DNA of 64,000 bases from Paenibacillus mangrovi (GTDB lineage Bacteria; Bacillota; Bacilli; Paenibacillales; Paenibacillaceae), in contig NZ_JALIRP010000007.1 in assembly GCF_022898935.1 (NCBI RefSeq), forward strand, positions 124,001 through 188,000, in the 5' to 3' direction. Under the pieces are notes generated by a model. It made no database searches, was not told the DNA's origin, and saw only the letters and a list, made by a program, of their open reading frames with translations. A program made the translations under genes and the position numbers. Numbering within the stretch: position 1 is the first letter of the stretch; each line of letters starts with the position of its first letter. Shown here one piece after another: positions 9,373-20,774 of the stretch.

Positions 9373-10470
9373 CTAAATAATCCGTTCGTCATACTCAAAG
9401 GGTACTTCACATGAATAAATTTCATGGAAAAATCCCTTGAACGGGATATCATCTTCCAAGCATTTAATGAGATACGACAGTTCTTCGTCACACTCCGGCT
9501 CTTCGCCGTTGTTCCGCATTACCTCGAATGTATCAATAATATTTTCCATGAGCGATACTTGGATAAATAGGGGCAGTTTGTCCAACATCAAATCATCAAT
9601 CCCGGTCTCGGATCTGTATCCCGTGAGGACTGTTTCAAAATAATCATCCATGAAATTTTTACGTTTACCGGCGTCTGGTTCAAATTGTATCCAACCCACT
9701 CCTTGTGTCCAGATACCTGCTAGGTCAAACATATACCAACAGTAACATGAACTATCGAAGTCATATACAGTTATTTGCCCGGTATCAAAATCGATCGAAT
9801 AATTCCCATCGTTGTAATCAAAATGGACCATACCAAAGTACTCATGGTTCCTGTCCAATCCTTCCAAGGTTTTAAGGAGCTTAAACAGCTTTTCCTTTAG
9901 CAGAGGTAACGAGTCGGGTATCAATTTATCGATATATTCAGCATTGTATTTGTCAAAAAAACTATACCGGCGATGTGCAGGAGTGTATCCTTTCGATATT
10001 TGGTGCAGTTTCCCCAAGACTTTACCGCAATTATAATAATATTCTTTGATTGGAACCCCTTCCCTGTATCGATAATGATTTTCCACAAGCATTTTTCCCT
10101 TAGCCTTTTTAAATAGGCAGATAAAATAGGTGCGATTATTAAGAGTTATCTCTTCCAACAGATTCCCCTTCCGGGAGCTGATTACATCTGAGACACTTCC
10201 GCCATGAGCAAATAAATATCTGACGTATTCAACTTCGCCCAAAAGATCTTCCCGGCTTCTGTCATTTAAGAAAGCGATTCGAAGTATCTTTGCTTCGACA
10301 CCTTCTTTTTCGCAGGTATAAACGACATTACGCCCTCCTTCATGTGCCGGAATCAGTTGGATTTCATAGCCTTTCAAGTCGTACAGCTCCGATATTAATG
10401 GAAGTAAATGTACATCCCCGATTCTAACAACCTCGTTATAAGTAGTAATATCTTCTCCTCTCAAAACCAC
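9373..10470 (-). CDS. APH/choline-kinase-fold phosphotransferase
   Basis: A protein of about 360 residues with the kinase catalytic loop HFDYNDGN (H216, D218, N223) and the metal-binding DFD (D237) of the aminoglycoside phosphotransferase/homoserine-kinase II group. The AIPAHEGGRNVVYTCE N-lobe strand fits too. The substrate is unknown. The start is uncertain. A GTG at the given coordinate lies at the edge of repeat DNA without a ribosome site, whereas GGAG at 10456-10459 stands 6 nt before an ATT codon at 10447-10449. The original ATG may have been lost, or ATT is used. Confidence 0.8.
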   Translation of the reverse strand: MVLRGEDITTYNEVVRIGDVHLLPLISELYDLKGYEIQLIPAHEGGRNVVYTCEKEGVEAKILRIAFLNDRSREDLLGEVEYVRYLFAHGGSVSDVISSRKGNLLEEITLNNRTYFICLFKKAKGKMLVENHYRYREGVPIKEYYYNCGKVLGKLHQISKGYTPAHRRYSFFDKYNAEYIDKLIPDSLPLLKEKLFKLLKTLEGLDRNHEYFGMVHFDYNDGNYSIDFDTGQITVYDFDSSCYCWYMFDLAGIWTQGVGWIQFEPDAGKRKNFMDDYFETVLTGYRSETGIDDLMLDKLPLFIQVSLMENIIDTFEVMRNNGEEPECDEELSYLIKCLEDDIPFKGFFHEIYSCEVPFEYDERII

Positions 10471-10475
10471 TCAAT

Positions 10476-10566
10476 AATGAACCCGAAAGGCTTAAGGCGC
10501 GTAGCGCTGGGTGGCTTTGCCACTTAGCCTTGCAGGATTGTCCGCTGAATCTTCTTCTTCGAGTTG
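10476..10566 (-). repeat. Array repeat, central part without arms
   Basis: GAACCCGAAAGGCTTAAGGCG...GGGTGGCTTTGCCACTTAGCCTTGCAGGATTGTC then CTTCTTCTTCGAGTTGC matches the body and 3' flank of the 8.3-kb copy. The TTATAAC and GTTATAAG arms are both deleted. The loss may have taken the start codon of the kinase gene next to it. Confidence 0.7.
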
Positions 10567-10584
10567 CTATAATTAACAATTTCA

Positions 10585-11381
10585 TTATGGAATCAATGGT
10601 ACAGAATTCATAGATACCTTATCAGCAATAATTGTATAAAATGCAGGGATATTGTTATTAATGTGGTGTGGTTCCTCTTCAAATTTTCTTAGAAACATAT
10701 TCTTTTCCGCTAAAGTGGACAGTATTTCACCAATTGTCCATTTTTTTAATAAGACTTTTGGCAAACTTTTACGATCCTTCTCGGACAAAAAATCCGCAAA
10801 GGCTATATCTTCTTCAACAAAGTTAGAATTGAAGTAATTTGCATTTTCCTTAAATGAGACTGTACCATTTGTGTCATTTATTAGTTTGCTTGAAAATGGA
10901 TGGAAATCAGTTAGAATGAATCGACCATTATTTTTCAGCAAATTATGTACCAATTCAAAAATTGGATTTAAATTAGCAAAGTAATGTAAGATTCCAAACT
11001 CCATGAGAACAATATCGTACTCATGCAGGTTTAAGTCATCTGGTATATTTAATACATCTGCTAAAATGTAATTCAACTTTACTCCAGCATAATTTGCAAC
11101 TTCCAAAGCGTATTGTCGGTTCTCGCTAGACATATCAATTATTGTGACGTCCGCACCGAGTAAAGCTAAAGGAATTGCTTTACCTCCAGTTGATCCCAGA
11201 AGATTAATAATCCGATTTCTTTTGGATCACCAATGTATTTTAACCAACGACGAAGTGTGTACTTGGCGTTAATCTTTAAGTCTTCTGCCCTTTCTTTGGG
11301 TGTTCCAAAATGCGTCAACCAAGCTTCATATGCTTTCGTATTCCAAGCTTGCCTATTTACAGTTGTTTGTCTTTCCTGCAT
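10585..11381 (-). pseudogene. Class I SAM-dependent methyltransferase, single frameshift
   Basis: The N-terminal frame (MQERQTTVNRQAWNTKAYEA to LKYIGDPKE) and the C-terminal frame (RIINLLGSTGGKAIPLALLG to the end) join only if one base is restored near 11217-11222. The SAM-binding region is then LLGSTGGKAIPLALLGADVTIIDMS with acidic IID, followed by the LMEFGILHYF and GRFILTDFHP segments of small-molecule or ubiE-type methyltransferases. The family usually spans about 265 residues, as here when repaired. A ribosome site AGGTGTCTC precedes the ATG. It is a recently broken cassette, or possibly a sequencing error. Confidence 0.8.
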
Positions 11382-11411
11382 GAGACACCTCATTCTGAGT
11401 TATTTGTTTTG

Positions 11412-11595
11412 AGGGGATTTCTTATAACGTTCCCATATTCACGACGTCCTACCGTCTAACTGCGCTTGCGCAGTTAGTCGGTGCGGATGTGTCCGCTGAA
11501 TTCACTTCCCTGCCAATCTCTTCTCGCGGACCGAGGAGCCGCCAGGCTCCGAAGCGTGAATATAATGTTATCAGAAGTTATTGCCTTCATTGAAT
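11412..11595 (-). repeat. Array repeat, complete copy (attC-like)
   Basis: GGGATTTCTTATAACGTTCCCATATTCACG pairs with CGTGAATATAATGTTATCAGAAG. The body contains a strong hairpin (CTAACTGCGCTTGCGCAGTTAG) and the TGTCCGC...GCGGACC inner pair. The conserved flank is GCCTTCATTGAATT. It overlaps the last codons of the DUF402 gene next to it. Confidence 0.85.
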
Positions 11596-12138
11596 TAGCT
11601 CTCTATATTTCTTTAGCCTTATCACATATTTTTCTGTATTTTTCAGTACCTCATTTGATCCCTCAATAATACTTCTTCTTAAAAATTCTCCTTCGAGTTT
11701 CGTTTTGTCGTAGTCATCTTTTGTTATTAATCCTTCGCTTAATGCACTTTCTAGTTCATCTACATCTTTTGTGATCAATTGCCCATTAGGAATTAAAATA
11801 TAGTCTAAGTACATATCATTCATATATGGTACTCCTTCATTTGTGAGCCCTATAGATTGAATCATGTCAAAGTACCATTGAAGTACTTCATACTTCTGAT
11901 TAATCATTATTGTTAAACTATACGGCTTCCCCGTCGGAAAGAGCATTATCCATGAGTAACCATTATCTGCAATACAGAATCTCTCCAATTCATACGTTAC
12001 TGTTAGTGGTTCTTTAACTTTATCAAGTAGTAAATAAGTGATATATCCATCAAAGTATTCATCACTTATATATTCTTGAAAATATCGTTTTTCAATTATT
12101 CGTCCCCAATTGGGACGATCCGCTTGTTTTTGTTTCAT
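11587..12138 (-). CDS. DUF402 domain protein
   Basis: A 183-residue protein with DUF402 hallmarks: ITYLLLDKVKEPLTV, the central LQWYFDMIQSIGL and the acidic PYMNDMYLDYILIPNGQ, followed by a helical tail. DUF402 proteins such as FomD are metal-dependent nucleoside-diphosphate (or CMP-ester) hydrolases; activity here is inferred from the family only. The ATG follows GGAGGGAGTATCG. It is the right-most cassette of the array. No repeat is seen beyond its 5' end before the beta-galactosidase operon's terminator. Confidence 0.82.
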   Translation of the reverse strand: MKQKQADRPNWGRIIEKRYFQEYISDEYFDGYITYLLLDKVKEPLTVTYELERFCIADNGYSWIMLFPTGKPYSLTIMINQKYEVLQWYFDMIQSIGLTNEGVPYMNDMYLDYILIPNGQLITKDVDELESALSEGLITKDDYDKTKLEGEFLRRSIIEGSNEVLKNTEKYVIRLKKYRELIQ

Positions 12139-12381
12139 CGATACTCCCTCCTGAAATACTACAAACACTCATGCAATAATTTCTTTGATAACTATTATTC
12201 TGCGAATATCGCAATACTTCCTCCATTCAGAATTATTGTCACATTCGTAATAATCAGTACATCAAATTCACGGGTTATCGTTGTAACAAAATGATTCAAA
12301 GAGAATATGATACTTGTTTTTATCGCTCGACATTAATTAATAAAGGTTTAAGCATTTTCCTCTCACGTTTTTAAACGTTAT

Positions 12382-12422
12382 AAAATAGACCCAGTACCTA
12401 AGCGGTACCGGGTCTATTTTTT
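12382..12422. terminator. Bidirectional rho-independent terminator
   Basis: The stem AAAATAGACCCAGTACC / GGTACCGGGTCTATTTT with a TAAGC loop is flanked by T and A runs. It can end the beta-galactosidase transcript (minus) and any transcription entering from the array side. Confidence 0.85.
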
Positions 12423-12501
12423 CAGCTATCAGTTTGCATTTTACAGGGATCTTCCCTCATACGTATTTCCCCATCAGAATTTATAAAAGGATCATTCCTT
12501 T

Positions 12502-12580
12502 GGCTTAGCGGGTTCTCCATGCCAATATGCCGGCGTTCACGCTTCGGCAAGCCTCAATTGCTTTTTGTGGAGTATTATAC
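12502..12580 (-). repeat. 79-bp direct repeat, copy 1 (3' fragment of GH38-like gene)
   Basis: Identical at 77 of 79 positions to 23365-23443. Read on the minus strand it encodes YNTPQKAIEACRSVNAGILA and WRTR-stop, the C-terminus of the GH38-like protein at 23.4 kb. Here it is an orphan without the rest of the gene. Same orientation as the full gene, so the two copies bracket the lac-type operon and the FMN reductase gene. Confidence 0.92.
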
Positions 12581-12600
12581 GCCCCAATTATTTATATATA

Positions 12601-15645
<3,045 letters not shown>

Positions 15646-15672
15646 TTACCTTTGATATTCATCAAGCTATAA

Positions 15673-16497
15673 TTACTTCACTGAGCCCATCATACCTGCT
15701 ACAAAATGTTTCTGCATTATAAAAAACACAGCTGCTGTTGGAATTGTCGCAATTACAATCGCCGTCATGATCACACCATAATCAGGTGCATAGCCAGCCC
15801 CCAAGTTGGATATCAATAGCGGAATGGTTGTGTTCTCAGGCGTTTGCAGTACGATCAGAGGCCATAAATAGTTGTTCCAACTGGACATGAACGTGATAAT
15901 GGCAGCTGCTGCATAGGTGGTCTTCATCGTTGGCATATAGATTTTGATGAACACGCCTAGCTCATTTAATCCATCCATTCGGCCTGCTTCGAGCAGATCC
16001 TTCGGAAACATCTTCGTGCTTTGACGGAAGAAGAAGATCAGAAAGGCAGTCGTCATGGTTGGCAAAATAACTGCAGAAAGCGTATCGATCCCTATTGCTG
16101 GGGCGACTTTCGAAATTTGGGCAAAGAAGCGGTACAACGGTACCATCAATGCTGCGAACGGAATCATCATTGACAAGAGAATAATGTTAAAGACGATATC
16201 TCTCGATTTGCTACGGAAGACTTGAAAGCCATAGCCTGCCATTGAAGCAATGAACAAAGCTAATATGGTTGTAATAACAGCAATTTGGGCCGAATTAAGC
16301 AGCGCCGTCGTCAAATCTGTTGTATTGAGCAAGTTTCTAAGGTTCTCCATAAAATGTGTACCCGGCAGCAAGCTGCCCTTCGTTACATCGACAGACTTAT
16401 TCGTAGAACTAATAATCATCCACAGAAATGGAAAGATTGACACAAACGATACGATGCTAAGAAATATATAAGTTAAGCTGCGTTTGATTTTATGCAT
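15673..16497 (-). CDS. Carbohydrate ABC transporter permease (MalG type)
   Basis: Inner-membrane permease of a CUT1-type sugar importer, 274 residues with six predicted helices. The EAA loop LLEAGRMDGLNELGVFIKIY contacts the ATPase. The chosen ATG follows AGGTGATAAAG and overlaps the end of the partner permease gene by 8 bp, a sign of translational coupling. An upstream GTG would overlap by 17 bp. No ATPase gene is nearby, so a shared MsmX-type ATPase elsewhere is likely, as is usual for such systems. Confidence 0.93.
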   Translation of the reverse strand: MHKIKRSLTYIFLSIVSFVSIFPFLWMIISSTNKSVDVTKGSLLPGTHFMENLRNLLNTTDLTTALLNSAQIAVITTILALFIASMAGYGFQVFRSKSRDIVFNIILLSMMIPFAALMVPLYRFFAQISKVAPAIGIDTLSAVILPTMTTAFLIFFFRQSTKMFPKDLLEAGRMDGLNELGVFIKIYMPTMKTTYAAAAIITFMSSWNNYLWPLIVLQTPENTTIPLLISNLGAGYAPDYGVIMTAIVIATIPTAAVFFIMQKHFVAGMMGSVK

Positions 16498-17386
16498 CTT
16501 TATCACCTGCCACTTTAAACTGAATAATTGCTAGGATCACAATCATAAAGACAATCGAATAAGAAACCGTTGCCGCATAACCAAAGTCTGCGTTGTATTT
16601 GAAGGATAGATTATAAATGTATTGCGAAATCGACAACGTAGCATTACCAGGACCACCCTTGGTAATATTCATGACCTCATCAAATAATTGCAAGGTACCA
16701 ATTGTCGAGGTAATCGATGTGAACAGAATGATCGGCTTTAACATCGGAATTGTGATGTTAAAAAATTGCCTTGGTGCATTCGCACCATCAATCTTGGCTG
16801 CTTCATAAATGGACTTATCAATATTTTGCAATGCGGATAAATAGAAAATCATATTATATCCTGTCCAACGCCATGTAATGGCGATAATAATCGTAATTTT
16901 GGCCCAAAACGGATCGGTAAGCCACTGAATCGGATCTGCGATGAGATGTAGCTTCATCAGCAGCATATTGACTAATCCATCTGCAGCAAATAAGTATTTA
17001 AAAATGATTGAATATGCTACAAGTGAAGTTACACACGGCAGGAAAATGGCCGTACGAAAAAATCCTCTTCCTTTAAGATTACTGTCATTTAATAAAACCG
17101 AAATAAACAGTGCCAAAATGATCATTACAGGTACTTGTATAATTAAGTAGAAAAACGTATTCGATACAGCTGTAATAAATGTACTATCCGTAAACAGTCG
17201 TTTGTAATTGTCGAGACCTACAAATTGTAAGTTGGCGCCCATACCCGATTTAAACGAGAGCAGCAATGCATCAATCATCGGATAAAAATAAAATAGAACA
17301 ATTATGGAAACTGCGATTATAATAAAGGACCATGCTGTAAGCCCTGTAGTTTTGTGCAAACTAAGGCCTGATTTTTTTTCTTTCAC
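16490..17386 (-). CDS. Carbohydrate ABC transporter permease (MalF type)
   Basis: The partner membrane subunit, 298 residues. It has a basic N-terminus, six helices and the EAA loop IYEAAKIDGANAPRQFFNIT. The start is a GTG after AAGGAGCTGGGGTGTC. It forms a heterodimer with the MalG-type permease encoded next. A hairpin separates it from the binding-protein gene upstream. Confidence 0.93.
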   Translation of the reverse strand: MKEKKSGLSLHKTTGLTAWSFIIIAVSIIVLFYFYPMIDALLLSFKSGMGANLQFVGLDNYKRLFTDSTFITAVSNTFFYLIIQVPVMIILALFISVLLNDSNLKGRGFFRTAIFLPCVTSLVAYSIIFKYLFAADGLVNMLLMKLHLIADPIQWLTDPFWAKITIIIAITWRWTGYNMIFYLSALQNIDKSIYEAAKIDGANAPRQFFNITIPMLKPIILFTSITSTIGTLQLFDEVMNITKGGPGNATLSISQYIYNLSFKYNADFGYAATVSYSIVFMIVILAIIQFKVAGDKDA

Positions 17387-17415
17387 GACACCCCAGCTCC
17401 TTCCGGTACTGAATA

Positions 17416-17450
17416 GGAAACCTCAGACCGCTCCCTTGCCTGAGGTTTCC
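17416..17450 (-). terminator. Intercistronic hairpin after the binding-protein gene
   Basis: GGAAACCTCAG pairs with CTGAGGTTTCC across a 13-nt loop, without a long T run. Such hairpins between a binding-protein gene and permease genes usually act as partial terminators or 3'-end stabilisers, raising binding-protein levels. Confidence 0.65.
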
Positions 17451-17465
17451 GTCTTCATCTTTCTC

Positions 17466-18779
17466 CTACTTCAATTGTGCCTCAGCTTGTTTCTGAGCAT
17501 CGTTTAGAACTTGATCAATATCCTTGCCCTTCAAGTAATTCTGAAGCTCAACCTTCATAATATCCTCGATAGCGTAAGTGTGAATACCATAGTTCACTTT
17601 AGGAATCGTCTTCGTCCATTCAGCAAAGTCAGCTGTAATGTTCTGTCCGCCAAAGAACTCATCACCTGATTTATAAGCTGGTCCACTTGTTGCTGGTGTA
17701 TAGGTACCGATCGCACCAACGTCAGTTAATAGCTTTTGGTAGAAGTCTACATCTGCACCGAAAGTTTTGGCCAAGAAGTCAGCAGCCACATCTGCACCAT
17801 CCATATTCAGAACATACCAGGAGCTTCCGCCCAAGTTTGAAGAATTAGTAGCATTTGGAGTTTTCGTTAATCTTGGTGTTGCTGCAACTGCCCATTTACC
17901 AGATTGGGATGCCTCTGCCTTAACAGATGGCGTAATCCAGTTTCCTTGTACTAGTGATGCTACATTGCCGCTATTGAAACCAGCAAGCATTTGGCTCCAG
18001 TCGGAGTGAATCGTCATAATGCCTTCATCCAGCATTTGCTTATAGATTTCCAAGGACTCTTTCAACGCTTCATTTCCAGCCAGATTAGGTGTCTTACCGT
18101 CTTCCTTCAAGTACCAGGAGCCTGCAGACTGCATCATAACACGGAGAATACCAAGATCATTCGGATCTGTTGACATCATGAACTTTCCTGTTTTCTCCTT
18201 CACTTTCTTCCCGATCTCAATATATTTGTCCCAAGTGATATTTTCCATATCTTTAGCTGTATATCCAGCTTGCTCCAAGTAATCTGTTCTGTAATACAAA
18301 CCTGTTACACCAGAGTCGAATGGAACACCATATTGCTTGCCATCATAGCTTGTTGGACCAATTTTGTAATCTGCAAAGTCCGAAGCTTTGATTACATCAG
18401 ATAAGTCATAGAACGCATCAGGATAAGACTGTAAGAAGCCTTGTGCACGATAATCCTCCATTAGAATAATGTTTGGAAGACCTTTCGTTGTGCCTGAATT
18501 CAAGCCAGTATTCAGCTTCTGAATCGTATCCGGTTGTGCATATTCAACAATGTTAATTTTTACATCCGGATTGATTTTGGCATAAGCTTCCTTCGCTATG
18601 TTCAGTGCAGCAATGTTGAATTTAGGATCCCATGCCCATATTGTAATTTCTTTCGTTTCTTTGCCGCTGTTAGCGCCGTTTGCACCAGGTTTGTTAGCTG
18701 CATCCTTAGATCCTGATGAGCAACCAGCTAGAAGCAGCACACTTGCCATAATGATGGCCATTAGTTTCTTCAAAATCAT
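17466..18779 (-). CDS. Extracellular sugar-binding lipoprotein of ABC transporter
   Basis: A 437-residue solute-binding protein of the CUT1 group. The signal peptide ends in the lipobox LLLAGC (Cys20), followed by a Ser/Gly/Asn linker and an ITIWAWDPKFNIAALN N-lobe strand. It is lipid-anchored outside the membrane and delivers sugar to the two downstream permeases. AAGGGG precedes the ATG. A cre-like box stands 130 bp upstream, so catabolite repression is probable. Confidence 0.95.
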   Translation of the reverse strand: MILKKLMAIIMASVLLLAGCSSGSKDAANKPGANGANSGKETKEITIWAWDPKFNIAALNIAKEAYAKINPDVKINIVEYAQPDTIQKLNTGLNSGTTKGLPNIILMEDYRAQGFLQSYPDAFYDLSDVIKASDFADYKIGPTSYDGKQYGVPFDSGVTGLYYRTDYLEQAGYTAKDMENITWDKYIEIGKKVKEKTGKFMMSTDPNDLGILRVMMQSAGSWYLKEDGKTPNLAGNEALKESLEIYKQMLDEGIMTIHSDWSQMLAGFNSGNVASLVQGNWITPSVKAEASQSGKWAVAATPRLTKTPNATNSSNLGGSSWYVLNMDGADVAADFLAKTFGADVDFYQKLLTDVGAIGTYTPATSGPAYKSGDEFFGGQNITADFAEWTKTIPKVNYGIHTYAIEDIMKVELQNYLKGKDIDQVLNDAQKQAEAQLK

Positions 18780-18910
18780 CTACCCCTTTTTGTGTAATAT
18801 GATGTGAAGCTTATTTGTAAGCGCGTTCATCTTACGAATTAAGCATATCATTCAGCCGAAAGGGGCCGTTAGGAATATATTTGTCCGCATTTGTTCTTTC
18901 TTTATCAAAT

Positions 18911-18924
18911 TGCAAACGCTTTCT
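18911..18924. promoter_or_regulatory. cre-like box (CcpA) upstream of binding-protein gene
   Basis: TGCAAACGCTTTCT fits the cre consensus TGWAARCGYTWNCW at 13 of 14 positions. It lies in the gap between the histidine kinase gene and the sugar-binding protein gene. Confidence 0.7.
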
Positions 18925-18971
18925 TAGAGATTGTTTTCACATTGGTAAAATTTTTGGAAACTATAAAAATT

Positions 18972-20759
18972 TTAATGAGAATCTTTCATAATAAGCGGGA
19001 GGCGTATATTAACCTTAGTTCCCTCGCCAAGTTGACTCGAGATGGTTACGCCATATTCATCACCATACAGCAGCCCAATACGACTATGGACGTTCTTTAC
19101 ACCAATTCCTGAAAATAGCTGACGCTTGCCTCTCATATATGGCAGACCCTGATGATCAGCAGCTATTTCCATACCATCGCCATTATCATTGACTTCGCAA
19201 ACCAGCGAATCGGCTTCTTTGTGTACCATTACTTGGATAGTCCCTTCGCCCTTCTTATTGAATGCATGAAAGAACGCATTTTCGATAAAAGGTTGAATAA
19301 CCAGCTTAGGCACCTGATACTCCAAACAATCGGGCGAGATAAAATAGTACACTCGTATCCGTTCACCATATCGAACTTGATTGATATAGACATAGCTTTT
19401 GAGAATAACCATTTCTTCCTCTATACTATTCGTTTCATTAATATTACCGATCGCGTTCTGCAGCAAGACAATGAGTGCATTAATCGTTTCTGCTGCCTTT
19501 TCCTTGCTTCCTTGCTGAACAAGAATCTTAATCGATGCAAGGGTATTATAGAGAAAATGAGGATTAATCTGCCTTTGCAGTGCAGCTAGCTCAGCATTGC
19601 GTTGTTCTTTTTGAGTTTCAACGAGCTTGTCGACATAATCATGGATCTCATCCAGCATATAGTTATATGCATCGCCCAGTTCTCTAATCTCATAAGAGCC
19701 TTTAATCTTGACGTAGTTGTCAAAATTGTTGCGAGTCACCTTTGACATTTGCCTTACCAGCATCGTTAATGACTTTGTAATTTTTCGAGTGATTAAGAAC
19801 ACGATAATCAGGGCAATAACAACAATTGCTGCTGTGATTAAAGTAACGGCTTTGTGATCCAGAATTTGCCCCATCGCTGCCTTTTTATCAATTACATTGA
19901 CCAGATAATAACCAAAGTCCGGCATGTACTCAGAAAGCACAATACTGTCTTGACCCATAACATTCACGTTTAAGCTGTCAATTTGTTCCGATACGATTTT
20001 TTGGGCAATCCCCATTAAGCTCACATCTGTCTGTCCAATCCAATCCTCGCGATTACTGGATACGATAACTCCAGAAGCATCCAAGAGCGCGATATCATTA
20101 CCTTCACTCGTCATATTGTTATACAGCTGCTTAAAATCTCTCTCAAACATCGTCACATACATCGTCCCGTATACAACGCCTGTCGACCTCTCCATCAATG
20201 CCTTTGTTGCAATAATAAGCGGTTTTCCTTGATAGTCCGGATTCAGACTGCTGTTATAGTACTGGTATATCAGCCTTTTAGGCTCTGCTTGTGCAATCAT
20301 GGTTATCTCATGCTTCTTCAGTTCTTGATCTGACATCGGAGGCGCTATATTGCTATTCGTCGAGTAGCTTCGTCCATTCACGCCCAATATTTTAATGCCA
20401 ACGCTATACGAATCCAATACAGATCCGAACATCTTTACCTGCTGACTGATATCGTAGTACATTCTCGCTGTTGTCACTGAGTCTACTTCCGGCCCAGTCA
20501 AGAAAGACTTAATAGAACCGCTTTGCTGAAGCTCGCCAGCTGTGGTGACAACGGAATAATTGAACGTTTCGAAATTCGTTTTGATCTGATTCACTACTTT
20601 GGAATTGGTAATTCCGAAGGTTTTCATGAATACATCAGTAGTCATGTTTATGGTCAACCAAGACGTCAGCATCGTAACCCCAGCAATACTGACAACCATC
20701 ACCACAAATATTTTGAGAAATAGGCTATGCCATTTCAACTTATCGTAGATGATCCGCAT
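18972..20759 (-). CDS. YesM-type sensor histidine kinase
   Basis: A membrane kinase of 595 residues. A helix at about 12-36, a large extracellular sensor region, a second helix at about 304-323, a HAMP linker, and the His_kinase domain with phospho-acceptor His401 in QINPHFLYNTL. The N box is QPFIENAFFHAF and the G box GIGVKNVHSR. This architecture belongs to the LytS/YesM group, which senses extracellular sugars or binding proteins. It is 16 bp downstream of the response-regulator gene and upstream of the binding-protein gene it probably controls. Confidence 0.94.
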   Translation of the reverse strand: MRIIYDKLKWHSLFLKIFVVMVVSIAGVTMLTSWLTINMTTDVFMKTFGITNSKVVNQIKTNFETFNYSVVTTAGELQQSGSIKSFLTGPEVDSVTTARMYYDISQQVKMFGSVLDSYSVGIKILGVNGRSYSTNSNIAPPMSDQELKKHEITMIAQAEPKRLIYQYYNSSLNPDYQGKPLIIATKALMERSTGVVYGTMYVTMFERDFKQLYNNMTSEGNDIALLDASGVIVSSNREDWIGQTDVSLMGIAQKIVSEQIDSLNVNVMGQDSIVLSEYMPDFGYYLVNVIDKKAAMGQILDHKAVTLITAAIVVIALIIVFLITRKITKSLTMLVRQMSKVTRNNFDNYVKIKGSYEIRELGDAYNYMLDEIHDYVDKLVETQKEQRNAELAALQRQINPHFLYNTLASIKILVQQGSKEKAAETINALIVLLQNAIGNINETNSIEEEMVILKSYVYINQVRYGERIRVYYFISPDCLEYQVPKLVIQPFIENAFFHAFNKKGEGTIQVMVHKEADSLVCEVNDNGDGMEIAADHQGLPYMRGKRQLFSGIGVKNVHSRIGLLYGDEYGVTISSQLGEGTKVNIRLPLIMKDSH

Positions 20760-20774
20760 ATTCGTTTCTCTTTT

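Larger units (their letters stand above)
12139..12600. other. Intergenic boundary between cassette array and lac-type operon
   Basis: No gene found. It holds a strong bidirectional terminator (12382-12422) and an about 79-bp copy of the 3' end of the GH38-like gene (12502-12580). The rest is A+T-rich and featureless. Confidence 0.7.

Noticed and set aside
7481..11595. CRISPR array or tRNA-like structures in the repeat-rich region
   Set aside because: Repeats are 80-215 bp, spaced by genes, not short regular direct repeats with spacers. No cloverleaf or CCA end was found.
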